Of a DNA stretch of 64,000 bases, positions 43,473-52,778 are shown one piece after another. The first letter of the stretch is position 1, and each line of letters begins with the position of its first letter. A program made the translations under genes and the position numbers. Source of the stretch: Litchfieldia salsa (GTDB taxonomy: Bacteria > Bacillota > Bacilli > Bacillales > Bacillaceae_L); NCBI RefSeq assembly GCF_900104555.1, contig NZ_FNJU01000009.1, positions 1 to 64,000 on the forward strand, in the 5' to 3' direction. Under the pieces are notes generated by a model. That model had not been told where the DNA came from. It did no database searches and was given only the letters and a program-made list of their open reading frames with translations.

Positions 43473-44819
43473 TTAATTTTTTCGGGCGATGACGCGAGTT
43501 GCGGTTGCAATTGTGAATAGTCCTAGAAGCACCAGTGCCCACTGAATATTGTTTTTTTCTGTGCTTGGTTGGACTAGTCCTGTTTTAGGCATGTCAGTTG
43601 GCATTTGGCTTGCGAATTTGTCAGGAGATTGTGCAACGATTCCTCCAGATAATGCCTTAGATGCTCCATACATTTGGCCATATGCTTCACGAATAGATTC
43701 ATAGGCAGCTTCATAGTCTTTCGCAATATAACTATTGAAAGCAGCAACTAACTGATTGACGTGCATTTGTAATCCTTCAGCTAAGGCAGTGGCTGGAACT
43801 TCTCCTTCTGTTGCGGTTTCAATAAATGTTGAAAATTCGGTACGGTAGTTATCAAGGTTCGATAGTGCCGCCTCTTTTGCTTCTTCATCATTAGCTCCAG
43901 TCGCTTTCACATAATCCACAAAGAATCCGATGTGATTTTCCCACATTTCTTTGAAGGCTTGACCCGCTTCCTCACCATACAACGAGCTAATTGCCTTCGC
44001 AAGGTCCTCTGTATTGGCATTTAATGCATCTGCAGAAGCAGCAAAATCATCTGAACCATCAATTCCATTTTGCATCGCCATTGCCGCAAGCCCAGCATGT
44101 TCAGATAACAAGTGATCTAGTGCGGCTCTCAAATCTGCAGCTGGAGTAACTGCCTTCGTATTATTAAATTTCTCTGGGAATTGATCAGTAATTGCACTTG
44201 ATAAACCTTTTGCAACCATATGCATATGGCCAATGGCTTCTCTTTCATATTCATATGCCTTGTTGTAATCTCCTGCAACATAGCTGTCAAATGCCCCTAC
44301 TAGCTGGTTTACATGCATTTGTAAACCATCGGCAAGTGCGCCTGCTTCCAAGCGTTCTCCTGTTGCTGTTTCTAGAAACTGCGAGAAATCCTGTCTATAC
44401 TGAGATAATTCGTCTAATGAGGTTTTCTTTCCAGCCTCATCGTTCTTTCCAACGGCTACTACATAATCAACAAAAAATCCAATATGCGCGCTCCACATTT
44501 CTTCAAATGCGACTCCCGCTTCTTCATCATATACAGAAGCAATCGCACTAGATAAATCTACCGTATTCTCATCTAATGCTGCTGCAGATGCCTCGAAATC
44601 AGCTGCTCCTTGCGCTCCCTTTCTCATTGTTTCAATCGCTAAGTATCCGTGTTCACTTAATAAATGTGCCAATGAAGAACGTAAATCTGCTCCAGGTGTC
44701 GAAACCGTAGGGACCGATTCTTGGCTTGCCGCACTCACCATTCCTCCTGCTGGTATAAGTAAGGATAAACTTAAAGGTACTGCTATTAACGCTCTTTTCC
44801 AGTTCGTTTTCATTTTCAT
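43473..44819 (-). CDS. Sortase-anchored surface protein with two tandem helical repeats
   Basis: A 448-residue exported protein. A signal peptide (about 1-31) is followed by two homologous domains of about 178 residues (42-218 and 224-402), each with HLLSEH, an HIGFFVDYV segment and GLQMHVNQLV. A sorting-type C terminus follows: MPKTG (about 409), a hydrophobic helix, and ARKN. Similar proteins are often labelled copper amine oxidase-like, but no oxidase motif is visible. The repeated His/Glu positions could bind metal. It follows the sortase gene and shares a promoter motif with it. GGGGAGAGG precedes the ATG. Confidence 0.8.
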   Translation of the reverse strand: MKMKTNWKRALIAVPLSLSLLIPAGGMVSAASQESVPTVSTPGADLRSSLAHLLSEHGYLAIETMRKGAQGAADFEASAAALDENTVDLSSAIASVYDEEAGVAFEEMWSAHIGFFVDYVVAVGKNDEAGKKTSLDELSQYRQDFSQFLETATGERLEAGALADGLQMHVNQLVGAFDSYVAGDYNKAYEYEREAIGHMHMVAKGLSSAITDQFPEKFNNTKAVTPAADLRAALDHLLSEHAGLAAMAMQNGIDGSDDFAASADALNANTEDLAKAISSLYGEEAGQAFKEMWENHIGFFVDYVKATGANDEEAKEAALSNLDNYRTEFSTFIETATEGEVPATALAEGLQMHVNQLVAAFNSYIAKDYEAAYESIREAYGQMYGASKALSGGIVAQSPDKFASQMPTDMPKTGLVQPSTEKNNIQWALVLLGLFTIATATRVIARKN

Positions 44820-44849
44820 TTCTTCTACCTCTCCCCTTGTTTGTTTTTT

Positions 44850-44886
44850 TCATTAAGCTAACGATGCCTACCCTATGTTTGGATCA
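44850..44886 (-). promoter_or_regulatory. Predicted ECF-type promoter of the sortase substrate gene
   Basis: On the minus strand TGATCC (44881-44886), 17 bp, then CGTTAG (44858-44863) and CTTAATGA. The same elements with a 16-bp spacer precede the sortase gene. Confidence 0.55.
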
Positions 44887-44898
44887 CTTTTTTAAAAA

Positions 44899-45534
44899 TT
44901 AATTTTTAACTAATTCTGCGAAAACAACTAATCTCTCTGCTCTTTCAGTCGTTTCGGGGTCATACTCACCTTCACACGTAATTAAATTCAACATACTAAG
45001 ATAGGTGAATCCAAAAATGTCATCTAATGGAGCATCTGTCCGAGGATAGATCTCTTTTTTTCTTACCAAAAAGGTCAGCCTTTTTCCTTGTTGATCTGTC
45101 ACGTAAATATGTTCACCTATTTGTACTTTGTGGAGGTCGTAAAATACGGCCGGGTTGACAGTATCATCAACATGACCAGCAATCACCGAATTCCCAGGCT
45201 CTCCCGGTTTTGGACCAGGCTCAAACCAAGCAACATTTTCACTCCCTTCAGGTACAGCCATTTGACCATTTTCAAGAAGACCAACATCCTCAACCTCAGC
45301 CTCGACACCAATTGAAGGAATTTCAATGGTCAGCGGAATAATCCCCTCACGTTCATCCCGAATGATTGGTGGACTTGAATTAGTAGGTGACGGAGCTGGT
45401 GCCAGTACTACTTTTTCCTCAACCATTGTAGACTCAACTTTTGGTTGGCTCATAGCTACCTGTTCACTAGTATCACAACCTGAAATCACGTAAACGCATA
45501 GTAAAATCGAAAACATTTTCATTCGTTTTGTCAT
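44899..45534 (-). CDS. Class F-like sortase, lipoprotein-anchored
   Basis: A 211-residue sortase. The N terminus has a lipobox (VISGC, C20) rather than the usual single transmembrane anchor. A linker rich in Pro/Ser follows, then the sortase barrel with catalytic H121 (IAGHVDD), C187 (LITCEG) and R201 (ERLVVF). It should cleave a sorting motif and join proteins to the wall; the MPKTG protein encoded next is the obvious substrate. Class F is suggested by size and spacing. The start is ATG with GAAGGGAGAT upstream. Confidence 0.85.
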   Translation of the reverse strand: MTKRMKMFSILLCVYVISGCDTSEQVAMSQPKVESTMVEEKVVLAPAPSPTNSSPPIIRDEREGIIPLTIEIPSIGVEAEVEDVGLLENGQMAVPEGSENVAWFEPGPKPGEPGNSVIAGHVDDTVNPAVFYDLHKVQIGEHIYVTDQQGKRLTFLVRKKEIYPRTDAPLDDIFGFTYLSMLNLITCEGEYDPETTERAERLVVFAELVKN

Positions 45535-45575
45535 ACAGGATCTCCCTTCAATGGATTTAACGTCTTATCATTAAG

Positions 45576-45603
45576 CAAACGAATGAACATTAGAATTGGA
45601 TCA
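45576..45603 (-). promoter_or_regulatory. Predicted ECF-type promoter of the sortase gene
   Basis: On the minus strand TGATCC (45598-45603), 16 bp, then CGTTTG (45576-45581) and CTTAATGA, about 40 bp before the start codon. Confidence 0.55.
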
Positions 45604-45624
45604 GTGGATTTTTATTTTTAGGCA

Positions 45625-45649
45625 AAAAAAAGAGAGGTAATTTCCTCTC
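45625..45649 (-). terminator. Terminator of the sigma/anti-sigma operon
   Basis: GAGAGG-taattt-CCTCTC with eight T on the minus strand. It separates the regulators from the sortase gene. Confidence 0.85.
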
Positions 45650-45666
45650 CTTGAATAAAAGATACA

Positions 45667-46410
45667 TTATAGTCCTGAGCTTAAAATAATTTCCCCTTGC
45701 GGTAGTTCGCTGTCGGCTGTTGGCTCAATGGTGATTGCGATGGTATCATATGAATGTTCTCCCGCATCCTTCACCATATATGAAACGCCACCTATTCCGT
45801 CCTGATTTGGCACAAATGTTCCGGCCCGATATGGTTTTCCATCTTCAAGTAACCATACTTGATAGGTTTCGGTCCCTTTAAGAGGGGCTAAGCTGTCTGC
45901 CTGTATAACCAATGCCATCTCATCGCCCTTATCAATCATCGATGCCATCGCATTTGCATTGATTGATTCTGATGGAGATAAGTTAACTACTTTTATAACC
46001 TTATCTGTCCCTTCTTGTACGATAGGTGTTTCAGATGGGCTATTTTTATTTAGGAAATAGTAGCTATTTCCTAGTAATGAAAACAATAAGGATGCAGCTA
46101 ACAAGGGGGTTAACCAGCTTCTCTTTTTATTCGTAACGTTTTTGATAGAAGGTGCTTGCTCTATGTTCTGTTTAATCTTTTCTTCTTGTTCTGTGGCAAA
46201 TACATTTTCTAAAATTCGAGACTTCATTCCACTTGGAGGTGGTACCGGTTCTGAAGCAAATGGTAAGATCTCCGTTAGTGACTGAAGTTCAGACAGTTCA
46301 TTTCGGCAATCTTCGCATCCTTCCATATGTTGTTCGAATGCTCTCTTTGTTTCTTCATCAATTGTCTCATTCAAATAATCTAGCAACCCATCGCAACCAA
46401 CTTGGTTCAT
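45667..46410 (-). CDS. Anti-sigma factor, zinc-finger HC2 + RskA domain
   Basis: A 247-residue membrane anti-sigma factor. The N-terminal HC2/ZAS zinc motif is H-x3-C-x2-C in FEQHMEGCEDCRNEL. One TM lies at about 97-118, and the extracytoplasmic RskA-type domain (about 140-247) has ETYQVWLLEDGKPYRAGTF. It overlaps the sigma gene by 4 nt (ATGA), so the two are coupled. It should hold the sigma factor at the membrane until an envelope signal causes proteolysis or release. Confidence 0.9.
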   Translation of the reverse strand: MNQVGCDGLLDYLNETIDEETKRAFEQHMEGCEDCRNELSELQSLTEILPFASEPVPPPSGMKSRILENVFATEQEEKIKQNIEQAPSIKNVTNKKRSWLTPLLAASLLFSLLGNSYYFLNKNSPSETPIVQEGTDKVIKVVNLSPSESINANAMASMIDKGDEMALVIQADSLAPLKGTETYQVWLLEDGKPYRAGTFVPNQDGIGGVSYMVKDAGEHSYDTIAITIEPTADSELPQGEIILSSGL

Positions 46411-46967
46411 GATTTTTGCCCCCCTTTCTCATGGATGGTCAGTCTTTTCTTCAGATGCTGTAATGCTAGCCGAACCCTGCCTTTGACCGTACCAAGAGGA
46501 AGTTGACAAGCATCTGCAATTTTCTGCTGTGATAAGCCTTTAAAATAAAGCAAGTCTACAATTTCCCGTTGTTCCTTTGCTAAACTTGAAATCGCGTCCC
46601 TGATACGTGCACCCTCTTCCTTCCATTCAACAAGATCCTCTGTTAAAGGCTCGTGACTGGAAATCGAATCACGTTCTTCTATTGAATAGGTTACCTCTTT
46701 CTTTTTTCGAATCATATCAATTCCCGTATTTCGAGCAACTGTTAAAATCCAAGAGGAAAATTTCCCTTTATGTTCATTATAGATTCCCTTTTTCGTCCAA
46801 ATCTTGATAAACACTTCTTGCACAACCTCTTCTGACAACTCCCTTTGACCTGTTAACTTAAAGGAAAAAGAGTATAGTAGTTTTTCATAACGATCATACA
46901 GCAGTTCAAGTGCGTGCTTATCACCTTGTTGAATTCTATGATAAAGTTCTACATCCTTCTCACTCAT
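46407..46967 (-). CDS. ECF RNA polymerase sigma factor
   Basis: A 186-residue sigma-70 group IV factor. Region 2 is YDRYEKLLYSFSFKLTG...EVFIKIWTKKG...WILTVARNTGIDMIRKKK, and region 4 is EQREIVDLLYFKGLSQQKIADACQLPLGTVKGRVRLAL. It is paired with an RskA-type anti-sigma gene. Likely targets are the sortase and its substrate, whose upstream regions share a non-sigma-A motif. TAGGAGA precedes the ATG. Confidence 0.93.
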   Translation of the reverse strand: MSEKDVELYHRIQQGDKHALELLYDRYEKLLYSFSFKLTGQRELSEEVVQEVFIKIWTKKGIYNEHKGKFSSWILTVARNTGIDMIRKKKEVTYSIEERDSISSHEPLTEDLVEWKEEGARIRDAISSLAKEQREIVDLLYFKGLSQQKIADACQLPLGTVKGRVRLALQHLKKRLTIHEKGGQKS

Positions 46968-47052
46968 ACGATTCTCCTATTCTAGTGTTATTAACGATAT
47001 CATAGCATAAAAAAAGAAAATCGAAGGTATTTTTGCGCCTGCATTGGTGCAG

Positions 47053-47198
47053 GGGGACGGTTCTCGCGTTTCATTCAGACGATGCTAGATTGTACTCGAA
47101 GTCTCATGCTCTATCTACATATAGGATCAAAATGGTGCATGAGAACCGTCCCCATGTCACATGAAAAAATGGTGCACGGGAACCGTCCCCGCGCACCA
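47053..47198. repeat. Dispersed REP-like repeats, one forward and two reverse
   Basis: Forward 47053-47073, reverse 47133-47159, reverse 47170-47198; the last ends one base before the stop codon of the GGDEF-EAL gene. Confidence 0.9.
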
Positions 47199-49601
47199 TT
47201 AATTTGTTACTAGTATATTGTTTTCGAAGTCTTCTGCGTTCAAAGGGCGGCTAATGTCGTATCCTTGAACAAAGTCACAGTGGAGGTTGCTAAGAAATTG
47301 GTACTCTTCTTTATTTTCAACTCCCTCGGCTGTTACTTTTAAGTTAAGGTGCTTTGCCATTGAGATGATACTGTTGACGATTGCTTGATTATCTTTCTTT
47401 TTAGTAATATTTCTAATAAAGGATTGATCAATTTTCAACGTATCTAATGGGTATTTCTTAAGGTAGCTCAGTGAGGAATACCCTGTGCCGAAGTCGTCCA
47501 TGGAAAGACTTACCCCGATTTCCTTTAACCTGTATAATTTTGAAATCATTTCATCTGAGTCATGCATGGCAATACTTTCTGTCACCTCTAAGTCAATATA
47601 ACGAGGATCCAATTTAGAGTTTTCTACAACCGTCGCTACTTTCTTCAGAAAATTCTTATCTAGTAGCTGTCTGATTGAAATATTGACGCCTACCTTCAAT
47701 GGTCTATATCCCATTTGTTGCCAATTAAAGGCTTGTTCACACGCTGATTTTAGTACCCACTCACCAATTGGAATGATAAGGCCTGTTTCTTCTGCAATCG
47801 GGATAAATTCCGCAGGTGAAACAACACCCAGCGTTTTGTTCTTCCAGCGTAGAAGTGCCTCCATTCCAGAGACTAAGCCTGTATCGATATCCGCCAGTGG
47901 TTGATAATAAAGCTCAAACTCATTTCTTTCAACCGCTTCTCTTAGTTCTTTCTCAATCATCATCTTTCTGTAAAAATGATAATTCATATCTTCAGTAAAT
48001 AACTTAAAATTATTCTTTTCTCGTTCCTTTATATAGTACATCGCGGTATCCGCATTTTTCATTAATGTTTTTGCATCACGCCCATCTTCAGGATATAAGG
48101 AGACGCCGATACTCGGAGTAATATAATATTCCATTTCCCCAAACGAAAATCCCTTTTTAAATTCCTGTAAAATTGACGTAGCATATTCAATTGATTCAGC
48201 TTTCGTACAATTAGGGAATACTAGTGTAAATTCATCCCCACCTACTCTGTAAACCTTCGCGTTCGTAAGCTTATTTTCGACTAGGAACATTTCAAGTCTC
48301 TTTGCAACCTCAATTAATAATAAGTCCCCAACATCATGTCCAAGGGTATCATTAATATATTTAAACCGATCTAGGTCAATCAACATGATAACAGCACTAT
48401 TTAGTTCTGAATTATTCTTTTTAAATAAAGTAGTTAGATCCTCATTAAAAAGCCTTCTATTCGCTAAACCTGTTGTCACATCATGGTTTGCTTGATAAGT
48501 GATTTCGTCTTCATGATATTTACGCTCGGTAATATCATTGGAAACACCTAATAGAACAGTAGTTTCATTCGTTTTAATCGGAATTTTAGAGGTTTGCAGC
48601 CACCTGATATTACCTTTTTTATCAATAATAACTTCCTCAGGAATCATCACACCCTTTGATTCAGCAAGGATTGTCTGATCTCTTTGAAAAATCTCCTTTG
48701 CCAACAGTTTATCATCCTGTATATCAAATTCAGTTTTCCCGATAATCTCATCAATTTCTTTCCCATATAGCTTTGCAAACGAAAGGTTAGCTAGTGAATA
48801 TCGACCTTCTTGGTCCTTTGCGTATATATAATTAGGATTGAGGTCTATGACATTTCTTAAGAACGTTCTCTGTTGATCTAGCTCATTATTCATTTCTTTT
48901 ACAATATTAAGGTGCATTCGATTAGATAGGATTAAAAGTGAAATCGCAAAAACCAACACAGCGACTGCACTAGGAAACAGCTTAGCTTCAGGATACATAT
49001 TTAAGATCCCAATGCTATAACCTACAGCTGTCGTAAAAATAAAATGCAAAAGAAAAGACCGTAGATTAGCTTGCTTAATCTGTTTTCCAATAAAAAAACA
49101 AGCGATAATACTAATGACAAACATCAACACATTCGTGTCAAAAATCCAAGATAAATTTCCGTATGTCGGAAAGTAGAAATGGAAGGCTTCATTCGGTTGG
49201 ATGATCTTTAATGAAGCAATTCCATTTTTACTCCAACCAACTAAATACACAATAAAACTCCAACCATAAAAGACAATAACTGTCTTGCGATTCATGATAT
49301 AGCGCCATTTACTTTTAAAAAGCATTGGAATCTCTTGCTGAGTAATCGTGTATCCTACATAAAATAAGGTTGGCGTAAGCATAATTGAACCTATTCGTAA
49401 GAGACGAAAAAAGAAATCAATCGTATCAATCGGAAAAATGCCATAGGAAAATAAGAAAGCTACATCAATTTGCCAAATTGACGCTAATATTAAAAATAAA
49501 AACAACACCTTTGCAAGCTTGCTTTTTTTAAACATAAAGAAAATCGAGACCCCTATACACAGTGGAATAAGGGCTACTAAAACTAAGAATAGAAAAAACA
49601 C
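47199..49601 (-). CDS. 7TM-PAS-GGDEF-EAL c-di-GMP enzyme
   Basis: An 800-residue membrane protein. The histidine-kinase-type 7TM domain spans about 1-225, PAS 245-365, GGDEF 370-530 with intact VGGDEF, and EAL 545-795 with EALLRW and the metal-binding DDFGTGYSSLSYLK. Both catalytic domains look intact, so it could make and break c-di-GMP. The start is GTG with GGGAGG 9 nt upstream. It begins 13 nt after the ketosynthase stop and is probably cotranscribed with it. Confidence 0.93.
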   Translation of the reverse strand: MFFLFLVLVALIPLCIGVSIFFMFKKSKLAKVLFLFLILASIWQIDVAFLFSYGIFPIDTIDFFFRLLRIGSIMLTPTLFYVGYTITQQEIPMLFKSKWRYIMNRKTVIVFYGWSFIVYLVGWSKNGIASLKIIQPNEAFHFYFPTYGNLSWIFDTNVLMFVISIIACFFIGKQIKQANLRSFLLHFIFTTAVGYSIGILNMYPEAKLFPSAVAVLVFAISLLILSNRMHLNIVKEMNNELDQQRTFLRNVIDLNPNYIYAKDQEGRYSLANLSFAKLYGKEIDEIIGKTEFDIQDDKLLAKEIFQRDQTILAESKGVMIPEEVIIDKKGNIRWLQTSKIPIKTNETTVLLGVSNDITERKYHEDEITYQANHDVTTGLANRRLFNEDLTTLFKKNNSELNSAVIMLIDLDRFKYINDTLGHDVGDLLLIEVAKRLEMFLVENKLTNAKVYRVGGDEFTLVFPNCTKAESIEYATSILQEFKKGFSFGEMEYYITPSIGVSLYPEDGRDAKTLMKNADTAMYYIKEREKNNFKLFTEDMNYHFYRKMMIEKELREAVERNEFELYYQPLADIDTGLVSGMEALLRWKNKTLGVVSPAEFIPIAEETGLIIPIGEWVLKSACEQAFNWQQMGYRPLKVGVNISIRQLLDKNFLKKVATVVENSKLDPRYIDLEVTESIAMHDSDEMISKLYRLKEIGVSLSMDDFGTGYSSLSYLKKYPLDTLKIDQSFIRNITKKKDNQAIVNSIISMAKHLNLKVTAEGVENKEEYQFLSNLHCDFVQGYDISRPLNAEDFENNILVTN

Positions 49602-49614
49602 TTAAAAATCCTCC

Positions 49615-50787
49615 CTATTTAGTAAGTACTAAACAAGCATTATTACCACTATTTCCATGTGTTGTAATACTTACTATATTTACAGGTTGATAGCTCGTTT
49701 CATAAACAATTGGTAAATCCTCAAAGCCTTTCCCTGCTGTTTTGATGGTAGGAGGTATGAATCCATATTCCATGGAAATCAAAGCAGAAATAACTTGAAT
49801 AGTCCCCATCGCTGCAAAGGAATGACCGATCATTCCTTTAATAGAAGTAATTGGAACCGTTGGCTTAAAGCTCTCTCTATGAATATATGCTTCAATTCGA
49901 TCATTTACTTTCAAGCCTAGTGCTTGGCTATTGACATAACATGGAATCGTTTCCCCAAGTGTGTCCTTGTAAGCTTGTAGCATTTCTTGACCGGTTTCAT
50001 CAGACTGTAAAATCGGCCTTCCTTCATTTCGAGAAAGGACGTTTGAAATGTGGCCATAAATCGTCTTACCATGTCTCACTGCATGTTCCTCACGTTCGAG
50101 AATTAATACTCCAGCCCCTTCTGAAATGGCAAACCCATGATGATCTTGAGAGAAAGGCACACCTGTCTGGTCAATTGACACATTAGATGCGATTGATCTC
50201 ATCTTTGTGAAGCCATTAATACTCCACTGACCTAAAGGCGCATCCGCCCCTCCAACTACACAAGCATCTACTTGGCCGGATTGAAGTAATAGCTTTGCCA
50301 TTAAAATGGCATCAATGCTAGCTGTACAACCAGTTGTTATTGTAAAAGTTGGGCCACGTGTGCCAATATTCTCAGCTACCGAAGCTGAAAGAGTATGGCT
50401 ATCAACAAGCGAAACCCCTTGTAAAGGATATTTTTTCAAATCTAATGCAACTGATGAATACTGCTCGATTTCCAGTATCGCACCTGCTGAAGTCCCTATA
50501 ATAACTGCTATTCTATATGGATCATAAGATAAATTTGCCATTTTTACTGCATCACTAGCAGCGGCTATAGCCAATCTTGTTGATCTTGGATACCTTTTGT
50601 AATTTCGTTCTCCTAATTGAAGAAAATCACCTTCAATTACACCAGCCACAATATTTGACTGACCTTGGCCAACACCCTCAAGCACAGATAGTGTCGAGAT
50701 CCCTTCTTCTAGGACTCTATGAAAACTTTCCTTATCATTCGCGCCAGGAATTTTCATTCCGTAACCTGTAATCACTATGCTATCCAA
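49615..50787 (-). CDS. Stand-alone beta-ketoacyl synthase with Cys-Gln-His active site
   Basis: A 390-residue thiolase-fold ketosynthase of the FabF/KS type. The nucleophile is C154 (TTGCTASIDA) and the second histidine is H322 (SIKGMIGHSFAAMG). The first histidine, normally in HGTGT, is replaced by Q288 (VNSQALGLKVND). Such loss of the first His is known from non-elongating KS0 domains that transfer but do not condense acyl groups. No acyl carrier protein or acyltransferase gene is adjacent. The start is TTG with AGAGGATGA 7 nt upstream. Confidence 0.85.
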   Translation of the reverse strand: MDSIVITGYGMKIPGANDKESFHRVLEEGISTLSVLEGVGQGQSNIVAGVIEGDFLQLGERNYKRYPRSTRLAIAAASDAVKMANLSYDPYRIAVIIGTSAGAILEIEQYSSVALDLKKYPLQGVSLVDSHTLSASVAENIGTRGPTFTITTGCTASIDAILMAKLLLQSGQVDACVVGGADAPLGQWSINGFTKMRSIASNVSIDQTGVPFSQDHHGFAISEGAGVLILEREEHAVRHGKTIYGHISNVLSRNEGRPILQSDETGQEMLQAYKDTLGETIPCYVNSQALGLKVNDRIEAYIHRESFKPTVPITSIKGMIGHSFAAMGTIQVISALISMEYGFIPPTIKTAGKGFEDLPIVYETSYQPVNIVSITTHGNSGNNACLVLTK

Positions 50788-51041
50788 GTTTAGATCATCC
50801 TCTGAAATTAATATGGTTTTGTACTTCTTCTATTATATCGACTTCATTCTTTCTAATCTATTATATTTCGACATTATTTTTTTTATTACTTACTCTAATT
50901 GGAAAAGTTGGACCGGTATACCTTAAATAAGCTAGTTTTGATTATCCTTTTGCGGATTTAAGAGGAACAAAGGAGAGAGTTATCTGACTCGAAAGTGTTG
51001 GGGGGGTATTTCGAATCATCGAACGGTAGGACCAATGGGAA

Positions 51042-51070
51042 TGAGACATCAGAACCGTCCCCATGCACCA
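51042..51070 (-). repeat. Dispersed REP-like repeat, reverse copy
   Basis: A reverse copy with one change (ATCAGAACC), plus CATGCACCA. It is separated from the oligopeptide-binding protein gene by the terminator. Confidence 0.88.
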
Positions 51071-51106
51071 AAAACCCCTATTTCGGGATGAAATAGGGGT
51101 TTTTTG
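51070..51106. terminator. Strong terminator of the oligopeptide-binding protein gene
   Basis: AAAAACCCCTATTT-cgggatg-AAATAGGGGTTTTT, a perfect 14-bp stem with A/T flanks. Apart from it and one repeat, the 50788-51112 gap shows nothing. Confidence 0.92.
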
Positions 51107-51112
51107 GTTTAA

Positions 51113-52693
51113 TTATTTTGTTAATCCTACATTGTGGAAGAATGGAGTTCCGCTGAAGTTTACGAACAGTCCATCGATTCCGTTCATACCATGAACGAAG
51201 TCTGGGTGTTGTAGGTAAACCATTGGAGCTTCATCGATTAAGATTTGTGATACTTCTGCATATGCAGCATTACGTTCTTCTTGATCTGTAGATGTACGAC
51301 CTTTTTCTAATAAAGCATCTACAGTTTCATTTGTATAGAATGAACGGTTACCAGGTGATCCATGCATTGAAGAATGGAATAGAGCGTATAGACCGTAGTC
51401 AGCATCACCTGTTACAGTTGTCCAACCAAGTACAAACATTTCATGCTCGCCTGCACCAGTCTTTTCTAAGAAAGTACCCCACTCGATTGTTTCGATTTTA
51501 ACGTCAATGCCAATTTCAGCTAATTGAGCTTGAACTAATACACCGATGTCAGCACGTTCTTTACTTCCTTCGTTTACATAAAGAGTTGTCTCGAATCCAT
51601 CTTCAAATCCAGCTTCTGCTAATAAAGCTTTCGCTGCTTCTACATCAAATTCAAGTGGCTTTAAATCTTGAGAATTCCCAACAACAGTTGGTGCAAGTGG
51701 ACCTACAGCAGGTACACCTTGACCATCAAGAATTCCATTAACGATATCGTCTTTGTTAATTGCCATTGCAATTGCTTGACGTACTTTTTCGTTGTTAAAT
51801 GGCTCTTTGTTCATGTTGAAACCAACATAGTCCATACGAGTACCCTTAACACGATCAAGCTCAATTCCGTCAATTGTTTCTACAGTTGTTACATCAGATG
51901 AACCAACTAACATTACATGTGCTTCACCTGTTTCAAGCATTGCTACACGAGTAGCTTGTTCTGGGATAACTTTGAATACTACAGAGTCAACCTTTGGAGC
52001 TTCACCCCAGTAATCTTCAAACTTAACAAATTTAATTTCAGCACCACGGTTCCATGAATCAAATTTGAATGGACCTGTACCTACTGGATTTTCGTCAACC
52101 TTTTTTCCACCATTGTTTTCTTCTTCAATTGCAGAAGGCGCAATGATAGAACCTGCATTATGTGCTAAGTGAGCCGGAAGTGGAGCAAAAGGCTCAGCTG
52201 TTTTGATTTGAACAGTATGATCGTCAACAACAACGATCTCAGAAATCATATTTAGAACAACTGCACGTGGAGATGCAAACTCTGGATCAATTAAGCGCTC
52301 AAGGCTCATTTTAACAGCATCTGCTGTGAAATCTGTTCCATCGTGGAATTTAACGCCTTGACGTAATTTGAATTCCCAAGTTGTATCATCAACAGCAGTG
52401 AATTCTTCTGCAAGTGAACCTACAACAGAACCGTCCTCTGCATATTCAGTTAAACGGTCAAAAATTTGAGTTGTAGCATTTGTTGTCGCTGTATCATTCA
52501 TTCCATGAGGATCTAATGTCGGAGCATCAGAAGGAGTAACGAATACTAACTCCCCACCTTCTTGAACAGCCGGTGTTTCTTCACTCTCATTGCCTGAATT
52601 TTCTTCAGTTGTGTTGTCATTGTTTCCACATGCCGCTAATGCAAGTACAAATGCAAGCATAAGCATAAGGAAAACATTCTTTTTTGTCTTCAT
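51113..52693 (-). CDS. Oligopeptide ABC transporter substrate-binding lipoprotein
   Basis: A 526-residue extracytoplasmic binding protein of the SBP_bac_5 (OppA/DppA/GsiB) family. The lipobox is LALAACG (C22), followed by an acidic linker and family segments such as LAEEFTAVDDTTWEFKLRQGVKFHDGT and VRQAIAMAINKDDIVNG. It is encoded divergently from the four remaining transporter genes. It probably captures short peptides or glutathione-like compounds. GGGGG precedes the ATG. Confidence 0.93.
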   Translation of the reverse strand: MKTKKNVFLMLMLAFVLALAACGNNDNTTEENSGNESEETPAVQEGGELVFVTPSDAPTLDPHGMNDTATTNATTQIFDRLTEYAEDGSVVGSLAEEFTAVDDTTWEFKLRQGVKFHDGTDFTADAVKMSLERLIDPEFASPRAVVLNMISEIVVVDDHTVQIKTAEPFAPLPAHLAHNAGSIIAPSAIEEENNGGKKVDENPVGTGPFKFDSWNRGAEIKFVKFEDYWGEAPKVDSVVFKVIPEQATRVAMLETGEAHVMLVGSSDVTTVETIDGIELDRVKGTRMDYVGFNMNKEPFNNEKVRQAIAMAINKDDIVNGILDGQGVPAVGPLAPTVVGNSQDLKPLEFDVEAAKALLAEAGFEDGFETTLYVNEGSKERADIGVLVQAQLAEIGIDVKIETIEWGTFLEKTGAGEHEMFVLGWTTVTGDADYGLYALFHSSMHGSPGNRSFYTNETVDALLEKGRTSTDQEERNAAYAEVSQILIDEAPMVYLQHPDFVHGMNGIDGLFVNFSGTPFFHNVGLTK

Positions 52694-52749
52694 GCTAAAA
52701 CCCCCTATTTCTTTTCTTAATTAATCCCATGATTACATGGTCCTTGTTT

Positions 52750-52778
52750 ATAATAATCGAAAAATTACAAACCATCAA
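52750..52778 (-). promoter_or_regulatory. Putative sigma-A promoter of the binding-protein gene
   Basis: On the minus strand TTGATG, a 17-bp spacer, then TATTAT. The remainder of the 52694-53065 divergent gap is AT-rich, with a TATAAT at 52851 and no clear operator. Confidence 0.5.
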
